This document shows, in pieces, positions 1 to 6,853 of a stretch of 21,817 nt of DNA. The stretch lies in the IMG/VR virus record IMGVR_UViG_3300030098_002067, positions 1-21,817 of that record. One strand, written 5' to 3'. Source of the DNA: a virus. Both the position numbers and the translations under genes were made by a program. Under the pieces are notes generated by a model that saw only the letters and a list, made by a program, of their open reading frames with translations, was not told the origin of the DNA and ran no database searches. The number at the start of each line of letters is the position of its first letter. Within the stretch, counting starts at the first letter, position 1.

Positions 1-806
1 TTGCTGTTGATGCCCCTGATTCTACCTGCGTTAATGCCGATACCAGCACGTTGTGCGACATATTTGCCAATAGCCATATCACTGCTAAAGATACTATCGA
101 GGGTGTCATCAATATCAACCAGAACACAAGATGCAAATTGACGAATGGGTGTCCTGACCCCTGCCATGATGGGGGTTGGGATGTTGATTCTGTGCCTACT
201 GATTGCGTCGTAGTATCGTCTGACATAATTTAACCTCGTTTGTTTTGGATATTCTGCAAAGATCGTCAATGCGATCATCATGTACATAAACTGAGGTGTT
301 TCATAAACCTCACCAGTACTTCGGTCTTGTACCAGGTATTTATCTACGACCTGCCTAAGACCAGCATATGTAAAAAGAAAATCTCTATTATGATCAATGT
401 ATCCATTTGCTTTCTCGATATCCTCCTTGGAATACTTTGAATAAATGTCAGCATCATAAACCTCTTGATTAACACATGTAACAATATGATCCTCTAAAAG
501 AGGCATATCTCTTGATCTACCATACAAACTCTTTCTTATTGAAAATAATAAGAGTCGTGCAGAAACAAATTGGTAGTTAGGATGATCCAAATCAATGAGA
601 TCACTAGCAGACTTAATAAGGATCTCTTGTATTTCAGCAGTCGTGATACCGTCATAGAATTGAATCCCCGATTGTATTTCTACTTGACTTGCAGAGACCC
701 CTGCAATGCCCTTGGTTGCTTCTTCAACCATCTTATGCATCTTTTCAAGGTTAAGGGCCTCAGTCCCTCTTCCATTTCTCTTTTTAACTTTAATGCCGTT
801 GCTCAT
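1..806 (-). CDS. nrdA: Ribonucleotide reductase class I, large (alpha) subunit, partial
   Basis: The frame is open from the ATG at 806 to the left edge, giving 268 residues of a protein usually about 750 long. NrdA reduces ribonucleoside diphosphates to deoxynucleotides in the infected cell to feed phage DNA synthesis. Residues 1-95 look like the N-terminal ATP-cone (IKVKKRNG near the start, then a helical stretch). Further in are PQFMYMMIALTIF (171-183) and ASCVLVDIDDTLDSI (225-239), where C227 matches the redox-active cysteine that forms the active-site disulfide in class Ia enzymes. Its start overlaps the primase stop as ATGA (803-806), so translation is probably coupled. The catalytic barrel lies outside the window. 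Family assignment is from motifs; class I is preferred because of the ATP-cone and this cysteine. Confidence 0.93.
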   Translation of the reverse strand, partial: MSNGIKVKKRNGRGTEALNLEKMHKMVEEATKGIAGVSASQVEIQSGIQFYDGITTAEIQEILIKSASDLIDLDHPNYQFVSARLLLFSIRKSLYGRSRDMPLLEDHIVTCVNQEVYDADIYSKYSKEDIEKANGYIDHNRDFLFTYAGLRQVVDKYLVQDRSTGEVYETPQFMYMMIALTIFAEYPKQTRLNYVRRYYDAISRHRINIPTPIMAGVRTPIRQFASCVLVDIDDTLDSIFSSDMAIGKYVAQRAGIGINAGRIRGINS

Positions 807-1774
807 ATGCGTTTCCAAGTGTTAAATTGAAGTTTTGCTTTTAGTCCATCATATACATTTGATTCTACTATAGTCTGAACATCATGTCCAGCAAGAACCA
901 TATCATTTATGTCTTTTTCTTTTATGTTTGTAGGCCAGATGACGACCTTATCACCTCTGTCGATGGTGTTGGAGATCCTTGACGTAATTTCTGTAGACCT
1001 CGGTTCGTTATCATAAACCCAAACAGGAGTGCTAACACCCCACTTCCCAACATCACCGTCTGCACCGCACATAGCGATGCTATTGCGAATGAACGTGCTG
1101 TCGAACGGTCCTTCTGTAATATAGACTGGAGTTCCTCCTCTGATTTGATCCAGTCCGTAGATCTTTGGTGAGTCATCATGAAACATTACGGTGAGATATT
1201 TAGGTTGGATCCAAGGGTCTAAACTTCGACCTTGAAATCCAATAAGGGTATCCTCATAAAAGAGAGGAATTATAATTCTAGCATGATCTTTATCAATATT
1301 GTCAAATGTTTTCTTTTGTGAATTTGTCCATGCCTTAAACTTATCAGTATAATAAAAGTTAATAGGATTTATCTTTCTCTTCTTAAGATAATCACTGGCT
1401 CGTGGGATCTCAGATGCTTTGGGAAGATTGACTTTAGGTTTAAATTTAGGAGGTTCAAATTTAAATTCAGGTTCTTCTACAACCGTACCTCTCCCAGTAC
1501 TCCCTTGCTTAAATCTTTCAAAAATATATTGTTTATGAGCAACAGGATCTATCTTCTTTAAAAAACTACTGAACGTCATAGATGCTCCACAATTATGGCA
1601 TCTAAAATTCATATCTGCTTTTACAGCATACAAATATCCTCTTGTCTTACTCTGAGTCTTCTTAGAATCCCCACAAATAGGACAACGAAAATTATATAAA
1701 TCTGTTTTAACCTTCTTAAACTTCTGAAGACGGGATGAAACCAATCCAATATATTTGGAATCAACCAGATTCAT
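803..1774 (-). CDS. 61: DNA primase, T4 gp61-like
   Basis: This 323-residue protein is close to the length of T4 gp61, the primase that works with helicase gp41 to lay down RNA primers on the lagging strand. An N-terminal zinc ribbon is visible: CPIC (C31, C34) and CHNC (C59, C62). The TOPRIM region shows VYITEGPFDS with E221, then VYDNEPRS with D255 and E257, the likely metal ligands. A charged, proline-rich linker (about 95-125) joins the two. It follows the coiled-coil gene by 9 bases and overlaps nrdA by ATGA. An AGGA lies about 14 bases before the start, so the ribosome site is weak. The gene lies downstream of a late-type structural gene rather than beside gene 41, so it may be read from more than one promoter. 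Confidence 0.9.
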   Translation of the reverse strand: MNLVDSKYIGLVSSRLQKFKKVKTDLYNFRCPICGDSKKTQSKTRGYLYAVKADMNFRCHNCGASMTFSSFLKKIDPVAHKQYIFERFKQGSTGRGTVVEEPEFKFEPPKFKPKVNLPKASEIPRASDYLKKRKINPINFYYTDKFKAWTNSQKKTFDNIDKDHARIIIPLFYEDTLIGFQGRSLDPWIQPKYLTVMFHDDSPKIYGLDQIRGGTPVYITEGPFDSTFIRNSIAMCGADGDVGKWGVSTPVWVYDNEPRSTEITSRISNTIDRGDKVVIWPTNIKEKDINDMVLAGHDVQTIVESNVYDGLKAKLQFNTWKRI

Positions 1775-1783
1775 TACAAGAGT

Positions 1784-2158
1784 TTATATTTCCTGTATTA
1801 TAGTAGAAGGTGTCTCTGATGTCAATATTGTTCCAACAACTCTTTGCCCAATAGGAGATACAACGAAACTAATGATGGCAATAGCACCAGCAATAGTCCA
1901 CATTTTCTTCTCTATTGTCCTCAATCTCTCATCTACCTTGCGAATATCTCTCTCACATCCTGCTTTAATCTCCGCACTTTGACGGTTGACCTCTCTATGA
2001 ACCGATTGAATTTTCTCAAATAATACTGCATCTATCCTATCCTGTTTGTCTAATTTTTCATCATGGACAGCAAGCATCTGTCCCATCTTAACTGAATTAT
2101 CCTGAAGAGTTTCAATGACTCTCTCCAGTCTATCTAACATAGCTTCACTTGGTCTCAT
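1784..2158 (-). CDS. Coiled-coil protein with C-terminal membrane segment
   Basis: I chose the ATG at 2158 (124 residues): it overlaps the previous stop as ATGA and has GAGG five bases upstream. An in-frame start at 2182 would add 8 residues. The first 85 or so residues are a charged heptad-type helix (LDRLERVIETLQD onward). Residues about 86-106 (MWTIAGAIAIISFVVSPIG) form one hydrophobic segment, followed by a short polar tail. This arrangement recalls XhlA-type holin accessory proteins and other small phage membrane proteins with a long coiled coil, but I cannot name the family. A role in lysis or at the host membrane is an inference from topology only. Confidence 0.75.
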   Translation of the reverse strand: MRPSEAMLDRLERVIETLQDNSVKMGQMLAVHDEKLDKQDRIDAVLFEKIQSVHREVNRQSAEIKAGCERDIRKVDERLRTIEKKMWTIAGAIAIISFVVSPIGQRVVGTILTSETPSTIIQEI

Positions 2159-2358
2159 TTTTTCCTCAGAGATCTTGACCAAGTACCTAAAGTTTTCTTT
2201 CTTTTCATAACCTTGCCCATTACAGGAGTAAACCCTGCTCTTGGACCTTTTGCGGGAGCATCTGCACCAAAACCACCCTGACCCCCAGGAGGATTGGCAG
2301 TCATCATCTCTTCTCTTATTATAGCAATGATTCTATTAAGTTTTGTCCTTTCCATCAT
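2155..2358 (-). CDS. Small basic conserved phage protein, function unknown
   Basis: A 67-residue protein. An AGGAAG ribosome site lies just upstream of two consecutive ATG codons (2358 and 2355). The N-terminal third is helical (LNRIIAIIREE), the middle is glycine/proline-rich (PPGGQGGFGADAP), and the C-terminal part is strongly basic (KVMKRKKTLGTWSRSLRKK). The GFTPVMGKV segment looks like a conserved element of small proteins in T4-like cyanophages, from memory. It overlaps the preceding gene by 23 bases and the following coiled-coil gene by ATGA. The basic tail could bind nucleic acid or a partner; function is unknown. Confidence 0.65.
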   Translation of the reverse strand: MMERTKLNRIIAIIREEMMTANPPGGQGGFGADAPAKGPRAGFTPVMGKVMKRKKTLGTWSRSLRKK

Positions 2359-2728
2359 AGATTCTTCCTAGTTCTGAAAGACAATATTCATCAATTCCTA
2401 CATCATGAATAAAACATTTAGGATATTCGGGCAATTTATCTAAGAAAACAACGAATGTTTTCATAACTTCCCACATCTCCTTTTCAATTTTATAAAACAA
2501 CATAGCAGTTGTTCCCTCACCAAAAATATTATAGAGAATAATAAAATGATTAAGAAGAAGGTGAGCTTTGAGCTCACCTGTATTCCTGTATCTTTTTAAT
2601 AATCTCTTGATGTACTTAAAGTGATTTAAGTCCTTTTCAAAATCTTCTTTGGTTACTGCTTGGGGATTTTCGTAATGTTTAATAGCAAATAACAGAAAGT
2701 TTTCTGAAGTCAATTCAGTGAAAATCAT
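2336..2728 (-). CDS. Conserved hypothetical, mostly helical protein
   Basis: A 130-residue protein with regular helical composition: a helix rich in lysine and arginine (FKYIKRLLKRYRNTGELKAH, 33-52), a hydrophobic run (LLLNHFIILYNIFGE) and an acidic C terminus. No catalytic motif is apparent. It starts 14 bases after the structural gene at 2743-3843, so it is probably on the same late transcript, and it overlaps the next gene by 23 bases. Its pattern resembles small conserved hypothetical proteins of T4-like cyanophages, but I do not recognise the family with certainty. Confidence 0.65.
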   Translation of the reverse strand: MIFTELTSENFLLFAIKHYENPQAVTKEDFEKDLNHFKYIKRLLKRYRNTGELKAHLLLNHFIILYNIFGEGTTAMLFYKIEKEMWEVMKTFVVFLDKLPEYPKCFIHDVGIDEYCLSELGRIYDGKDKT

Positions 2729-2742
2729 ATCATATTATGCGA

Positions 2743-3843
2743 TTAAGAAGTAACTGAAATGGTTGTAGTTCCTAGACCAACTACACCAGCACCATCAATG
2801 GTTCCTCCAGCATTTGGTTCAAAAGATCCACTCATGAACGTACCAGCACCACCAACCTGTCGGATGATATTAGCAGAGTTACCTCTGAATACCTTGGTAG
2901 CAGCATCTCCATAGAAGGATGTAACTGTTCCAACCACACCTGCTTCTATATCAATGAATAGTTTTGTCTCATCCGTTCTATTACTGAATGTAACCGTAGC
3001 ACCACTACCCGCAAGGGCTTGTCCTGCCATTGTCATTCCAAGACCAACAGTAACAGATGTAGAACCAACAGCAATGATTGGAGCATTAGTTATTGCTACA
3101 CCAACATTAGAGTCAACTGTGATAGAACTTGCGGTAGAAACACCATCTAAGTTAGTAACATAGTAGACAGTAGATCCAATACCAGTAGCACCAGTATTTG
3201 CAAACGCAATATCAGTTACAGTGAAGTCGTAATTAGCACTTAGAACTGTACTTGGAGCAGTAAGGGCAAATGATATTCTGTTACTTATCTGACCATCAAA
3301 ATTGGTATACTCAACAATACCCTCTGTATTTGCAAAGGCAACAATTGGAGCACCATAAGTTGCTGAAGTTGCGTAACCAATAATTCTTGTACTTTCATTC
3401 TCACCATTTACATCGAATGTACGAACCTTGATAGTAGCACCAGTACCACAGAAAACATTTTCGTTATATACTAAGTGAACATTAACATCAGCCTCTGTAG
3501 CAACAGCAGTTGTACCACCAGCACTAACACTAATAGGGTTATTTTTATTAGGATCCTCAAAGAAGATTGCTACTGGGGTTGCAGTGCCTAATCCAGTCAT
3601 GTTCTGATCTGTAGCACCATATCCAGTTGTGTTAAGACCTGCTACAGGTGCAATAACTTCATCGTAGAAAACAGTAGATAAACCTGATTGCTCATCAGTT
3701 TGATAACGTCTATATATCCATCCACGCTCATCTGCGAAACAGTTGTGTGGAGTAAAACTCCTATCACTATCATTGAACCACTTAGGAATCGCATAGTTGT
3801 TATCAGCTGCTTCCTGCGTGGTAGAAATACCCCAGAGTGCCAT
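2743..3843 (-). CDS. Virion structural protein, Gly/Thr/Val-rich (tail or fibre-like)
   Basis: A 366-residue protein whose first 40 residues (MALWGISTTQEAADN, then YAIPKWFND) form a compact head. The rest is low-charge sequence rich in Gly, Ala, Thr, Ser and Val with alternating beta-like runs such as GSTSVTVGLGM and TISVTS at the end. That composition is typical of phage tail-fibre, decoration or other beta-structured virion proteins. A TATAAATA late promoter sits 32-39 bases upstream of the ATG, which fits expression late in infection. It contrasts sharply with the lysine-rich genes before it. Which virion part it belongs to cannot be told from the sequence. Confidence 0.75.
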   Translation of the reverse strand: MALWGISTTQEAADNNYAIPKWFNDSDRSFTPHNCFADERGWIYRRYQTDEQSGLSTVFYDEVIAPVAGLNTTGYGATDQNMTGLGTATPVAIFFEDPNKNNPISVSAGGTTAVATEADVNVHLVYNENVFCGTGATIKVRTFDVNGENESTRIIGYATSATYGAPIVAFANTEGIVEYTNFDGQISNRISFALTAPSTVLSANYDFTVTDIAFANTGATGIGSTVYYVTNLDGVSTASSITVDSNVGVAITNAPIIAVGSTSVTVGLGMTMAGQALAGSGATVTFSNRTDETKLFIDIEAGVVGTVTSFYGDAATKVFRGNSANIIRQVGGAGTFMSGSFEPNAGGTIDGAGVVGLGTTTISVTS

Positions 3844-3874
3844 TCTTTTACCCTATCTAATTTGTTCGTAAAAA

Positions 3875-3882
3875 TATTTATA
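3875..3882 (-). promoter_or_regulatory. Late promoter (TATAAATA)
   Basis: The minus strand reads TATAAATA in the short gap before the structural gene at 3843. This matches the T4-type late promoter recognised by gp55 sigma with the sliding clamp. Initiation about 10 bases downstream would give a leader of roughly 20 bases. Confidence 0.75.
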
Positions 3883-3907
3883 AAAACCAGAGACCCAAGA
3901 TTTTGAT

Positions 3908-4090
3908 CTAAACAGCCCCCAATTTCATTGCTTTTTTGATCTTTGCAACAAGTGCATCATCAATATCATTATCAGTAGATTTGGAATACTCTTCCATCAT
4001 CTCAACAGCAAACACTTTCATCTGCTTCTTAAACACCTTCCTCACAAGCATGAGAAGAAAGGGTTTAAGTAATAAGAATAGTAAACTCAT
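3908..4090 (-). CDS. Small membrane-anchored protein
   Basis: A 60-residue protein with an N-terminal hydrophobic segment (LLFLLLKPFLLMLVRKVF) followed by a basic patch and an amphipathic acidic/lysine C-terminal half ending near KIKKAMKLGAV. One membrane segment with the rest probably cytoplasmic. The ATG overlaps the lipase stop as ATGA (4087-4090), so the two are likely made together. A phage membrane protein placed directly after a lipase could be a lysis or membrane-remodelling partner, but that is inference; no holin family is recognised. Confidence 0.7.
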   Translation of the reverse strand: MSLLFLLLKPFLLMLVRKVFKKQMKVFAVEMMEEYSKSTDNDIDDALVAKIKKAMKLGAV

Positions 4091-4710
4091 AGAATTACTT
4101 TCTTATCCGCAAAATGCTTTTCTGCTGCTTTTACATAGTCACCAATGTTATGATCTGTAACACCATCCAATCTAGTTTCTTCAATGTCTTCTAACTGAAT
4201 CTTATGATGAGGATGAACATATCCAACCAACCAAGGAGGTGTATTAGGAACAATATCATTTCCATGAACGAAACGATACTGTTCTAAACCTTCCAATCTC
4301 TTTCTAAGTCTACGTCCACCTGGTCTTGGAGCTCCAGCAGTAACAAGTGCAATGTTTTTATTACCAGATTCCCATAGTAAGTCTGCGATTAGCGTAGCAG
4401 TAGCACCACCAAGTGAATGGCCTGTAATAATAAGTTTCTTTTTAGGATCTAATCCCTCATAATCAACTACTAGTTTTGCTAGTGTTCTATTACAATTGTT
4501 CTTAAATCCTCTATGGCAATCATCTCTTCTGATTAGAAACTTAAGATTAGTTACCCAATCAGTGGTTTCTTTTGTACCTTCTACCGCAAGTATAGTGTGT
4601 CCTGTGATCTTTCTACTTACGAGGTAATCTTCTGAGTGAGGATATACATCTCGACAACACCTTAATGCTTCGAGAATTACTTCATTTGAAAGAGTTCTCG
4701 TGCAACTCAT
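4087..4710 (-). CDS. Class 3 lipase-like alpha/beta hydrolase
   Basis: A 207-residue protein with a clear alpha/beta-hydrolase signature: VEGTKETTDW (43-52), a segment typical before the lid region in Lipase_3, the nucleophile elbow GHSLGG (97-102, S99), the TAGAPRPGG strand, VHGNDIVP (148-155, D152) and DHNIGDYV (186-193, H187). S99, D152 and H187 form a plausible catalytic triad. Class 3 lipases hydrolyse acylglycerols or phospholipid acyl chains. No signal peptide is seen, so it would act in the cell or within the particle. It lies in the late block between a DUF3008-like protein and a small membrane protein whose start overlaps its stop. A role in membrane damage during lysis or entry is inferred; the family assignment is strong. 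Confidence 0.88.
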   Translation of the reverse strand: MSCTRTLSNEVILEALRCCRDVYPHSEDYLVSRKITGHTILAVEGTKETTDWVTNLKFLIRRDDCHRGFKNNCNRTLAKLVVDYEGLDPKKKLIITGHSLGGATATLIADLLWESGNKNIALVTAGAPRPGGRRLRKRLEGLEQYRFVHGNDIVPNTPPWLVGYVHPHHKIQLEDIEETRLDGVTDHNIGDYVKAAEKHFADKKVIL

Positions 4711-4723
4711 TTTAATATAGCAA

Positions 4724-5521
4724 CTAATCTATATATACATTTCTCATAAAATCTTTATACGAAATCCCCTCTTTTATTGCAGGTTTGTCATGCTTTTTCT
4801 TACTACCAATTTTCTTTTTAAGTTTTTCATAATCATCTGATTCATTTACATCCCCACCACTGTCACCCTTATGGAGAGTTTTATAACGATGTGCCATAGC
4901 CTTCTTATTCTTCTTCTTCCAATCCTTATCACCAGCATAAGCATTTCCAAAAAGATTATTATCCTTCATGGTTGTTGCTTCATTTCTCATTTTTTTCTTT
5001 GCCTTAATCTGCCTCATTAAATCCTTATAATCAATCTCAGTTCTTCTTGCCCTAGCACTATCCCAATCTTTAGGATCCTTACTTTGATCAAGCACCGATG
5101 CTTTCTTTAATTTCTTACTATCCTTTACACTCAAAGATTCTTCTTGATACTTCTTATACTTCTTATCAGTACCAGGTTTATAATGTGGTTTGTCACCTTT
5201 CTTCTTCATAGACCACATCAACTTAAACATATCCGCAGTCTTTTCCTTCTTGGTTGTACTACCAGGCAATCCTTTAAATCTACCATCATCCAGTGCTCTC
5301 TTGAAGGCAGCAGCAGTTCCACCAATCTTTGACTTAGGTTTCCAAGGTTTAGTTTTTTCTTTCTCTGCCTTCGTATGACCCCAACCAGGAGGGGATACTT
5401 CCTGAATATCTTGTGCAAAATCCTTAGCAACTTTCTTACTGATACCCTTTTTCTTTCTCTCCTCTGGATTAGACAAGAGATAACCGAAATATTTTTGTTG
5501 CTTCTTAGAGACGGCTGGCAT
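4724..5521 (-). CDS. Lysine-rich protein with DUF3008-like N terminus
   Basis: I place the start at 5521 (265 residues) because GGGAGG lies eight bases upstream and the protein then begins MPAVSKKQQKYFG, the typical opening of DUF3008 proteins. An in-frame start at 5563 would add 14 residues. The remainder is basic and low in complexity, with many KKK runs, a repeated YKDxM element (IDYKDLM and the near-terminal SYKDFM), and little predicted hydrophobic core. It overlaps the upstream acidic gene by 17 bases. In the late lysine-rich block, it is probably a virion-associated or DNA-contacting protein; no enzymatic motif is visible. Confidence 0.75.
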   Translation of the reverse strand: MPAVSKKQQKYFGYLLSNPEERKKKGISKKVAKDFAQDIQEVSPPGWGHTKAEKEKTKPWKPKSKIGGTAAAFKRALDDGRFKGLPGSTTKKEKTADMFKLMWSMKKKGDKPHYKPGTDKKYKKYQEESLSVKDSKKLKKASVLDQSKDPKDWDSARARRTEIDYKDLMRQIKAKKKMRNEATTMKDNNLFGNAYAGDKDWKKKNKKAMAHRYKTLHKGDSGGDVNESDDYEKLKKKIGSKKKHDKPAIKEGISYKDFMRNVYID

Positions 5522-5795
5522 TTTCAGATCCTCCCTCAAAGTCATGAATACTTTCCGATCCACCTATCGCAAAAGGATTATACTTTGCTCTTGCTAATCT
5601 ATATGCTTTTTCGTGCATAGTTACAATTTCCTCTGCACTCTTTTCAAATTCAGGGGTATATTCATGACGTGAAGCATAAGCATCTGCTATCTCTTCTTCA
5701 GGTCTTGGATTTTCGTCAGTTGCAATTGGCATAACATCATGTGGGTGAGGTTTACTGAACCATTCATCATAAGGCATTTCAGGTAAAGGCATCAT
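5505..5795 (-). CDS. Small acidic hypothetical protein
   Basis: A 96-residue protein, acidic and rich in proline, histidine and glutamate at the N terminus (EMPYDEWFSKPHPHD) and helical in the middle (EFEKSAEEIVTMHEKAYRLA). It starts in a TAATG overlap with the preceding lysine-rich gene, using either of two adjacent ATG codons (5795 or 5792), and its end overlaps the start of the DUF3008-like gene. Its acidity stands out among basic neighbours, so it could be a partner of one of them. No family is recognised. Confidence 0.65.
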   Translation of the reverse strand: MMPLPEMPYDEWFSKPHPHDVMPIATDENPRPEEEIADAYASRHEYTPEFEKSAEEIVTMHEKAYRLARAKYNPFAIGGSESIHDFEGGSENASRL

Positions 5796-6853
5796 TAACC
5801 CTTTGGATAACGACCTTGTGATGGGTCTTTCGCACGTTCTGCTGCATTTTCTGCATCAACTTTTGCTTGATGAGCACGAGCCTTTGCTTTATCAGCAGCA
5901 CTTTGTGGTTTAATTTTATCACGCTTTGTCAATACTCCATCACCATACTTCTTCTTAAGTTTAGAAACGACATAATCATAGGCCTTGTCTTCCTTATTAA
6001 AAGGTCTAAATGCTGCCTTACGTGTTGCTCTGTTAACTTCCTTGGCACTATCCACCCCATCTCTAGGTTCCACTAAATTATTTGGATTTTTCTTTGCTTC
6101 CATCTCAACATAGGCTGACTTGTCACCTTTGATCTTCTTATCTCCACGATCAGATCTATGGAGTGCTCTCCTTAGTTTACCATGACCAGCAACATTGTGA
6201 CTGACACCAAACTTACGAACGTTTCTATCCTTCTCCTTCTGTTCTGGTGACTTACCTGCATCTACCTTTGCTTCTAATTGAACTTCTTCATAAGCATATC
6301 TGTCATCAGACTTGCTGGTATCACCCTTTCTCTTTGCTATATCCTTTGCAGTTTGTAGCATAGAATCTGCTGCTTGATTCTTTACAGAACCAGGTCCACG
6401 ATCCTTCTTAGCAGCCTTCTCAAATCTTTTTCTAACTTTAGGATCTCTCTTAAATGCTGTTAATACTTCTCCTGTTTTCTTCTTTTCATAGGTAGTTTCT
6501 CTTATATCATCAGGAACATTATCCTCACTACCAGAAACATACTTAGCATGTGCCTTTCTTGCTAACTTTCTCTTTGCTCTTGCACCAGCATCCATTGCTT
6601 TTTCAGCTTTCTTCTCTTTCTTCTTTCTAGCAACACTCTTTATCATCTTCATTACACCTTCAACCAACTCACCGTCTGGTTCATGTGATGCCATGATACC
6701 AGTAGCACCACCTCTTACTGCTCTCATCTTGGTCATGAGAACACGTTTCTTCAACATGTTCTCTTTATCTTGAGCCTGTTTCAGTTTAGGATCTTCCTTT
6801 TTAGGTTCCTCTGCAGGTGATGCCTGTTCTAAAAATTGATAAAGTGTCTTCAT
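5795..6853 (-). CDS. Lysine-rich late protein with capsid-targeting-like N terminus
   Basis: A 352-residue, highly basic, low-complexity protein. The first residues MKTLYQFLEQA resemble the capsid-targeting peptide of T4 internal head proteins (MKTYQEFIAEA), which is cleaved by the gp21 protease during head maturation. The rest consists of short basic helical stretches (for example RKRFEKAAKKD and RKFGVSHNVAGHGKLRRALH) separated by polar linkers, and a C-terminal AKARAHQAKVDAENAAERAK helix. No enzyme motif is seen. It overlaps the 502-residue gene by ATGA (6850-6853). I infer a head-internal or DNA-associated protein; a scaffold-core role is an alternative. Confidence 0.8.
   Translation of the reverse strand: MKTLYQFLEQASPAEEPKKEDPKLKQAQDKENMLKKRVLMTKMRAVRGGATGIMASHEPDGELVEGVMKMIKSVARKKKEKKAEKAMDAGARAKRKLARKAHAKYVSGSEDNVPDDIRETTYEKKKTGEVLTAFKRDPKVRKRFEKAAKKDRGPGSVKNQAADSMLQTAKDIAKRKGDTSKSDDRYAYEEVQLEAKVDAGKSPEQKEKDRNVRKFGVSHNVAGHGKLRRALHRSDRGDKKIKGDKSAYVEMEAKKNPNNLVEPRDGVDSAKEVNRATRKAAFRPFNKEDKAYDYVVSKLKKKYGDGVLTKRDKIKPQSAADKAKARAHQAKVDAENAAERAKDPSQGRYPKG

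Noticed and set aside
1-830. Plus-strand ORFs of 60-86 residues at the left end
   Set aside because: They are antisense to a convincing nrdA frame that runs through the whole stretch.
922-1179. Minus-strand open frame of 85 residues inside the primase gene
   Set aside because: It lies out of frame within a gene having clear zinc and TOPRIM motifs; no independent support.
2159-2182. Upstream start adding eight residues to the coiled-coil protein
   Set aside because: The ATG at 2158 has GAGG at good spacing and an ATGA overlap with the upstream gene.
2743-3843. Possible tandem repeats in the Gly/Thr-rich structural protein
   Set aside because: Recurrent G-T-S-V patterns are compositional; I could not define a repeat unit with steady spacing.
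5522-5563. Upstream start adding 14 residues to the DUF3008-like protein
   Set aside because: GGGAGG upstream of 5521 and the typical MPAVSKKQQ opening support the shorter form.
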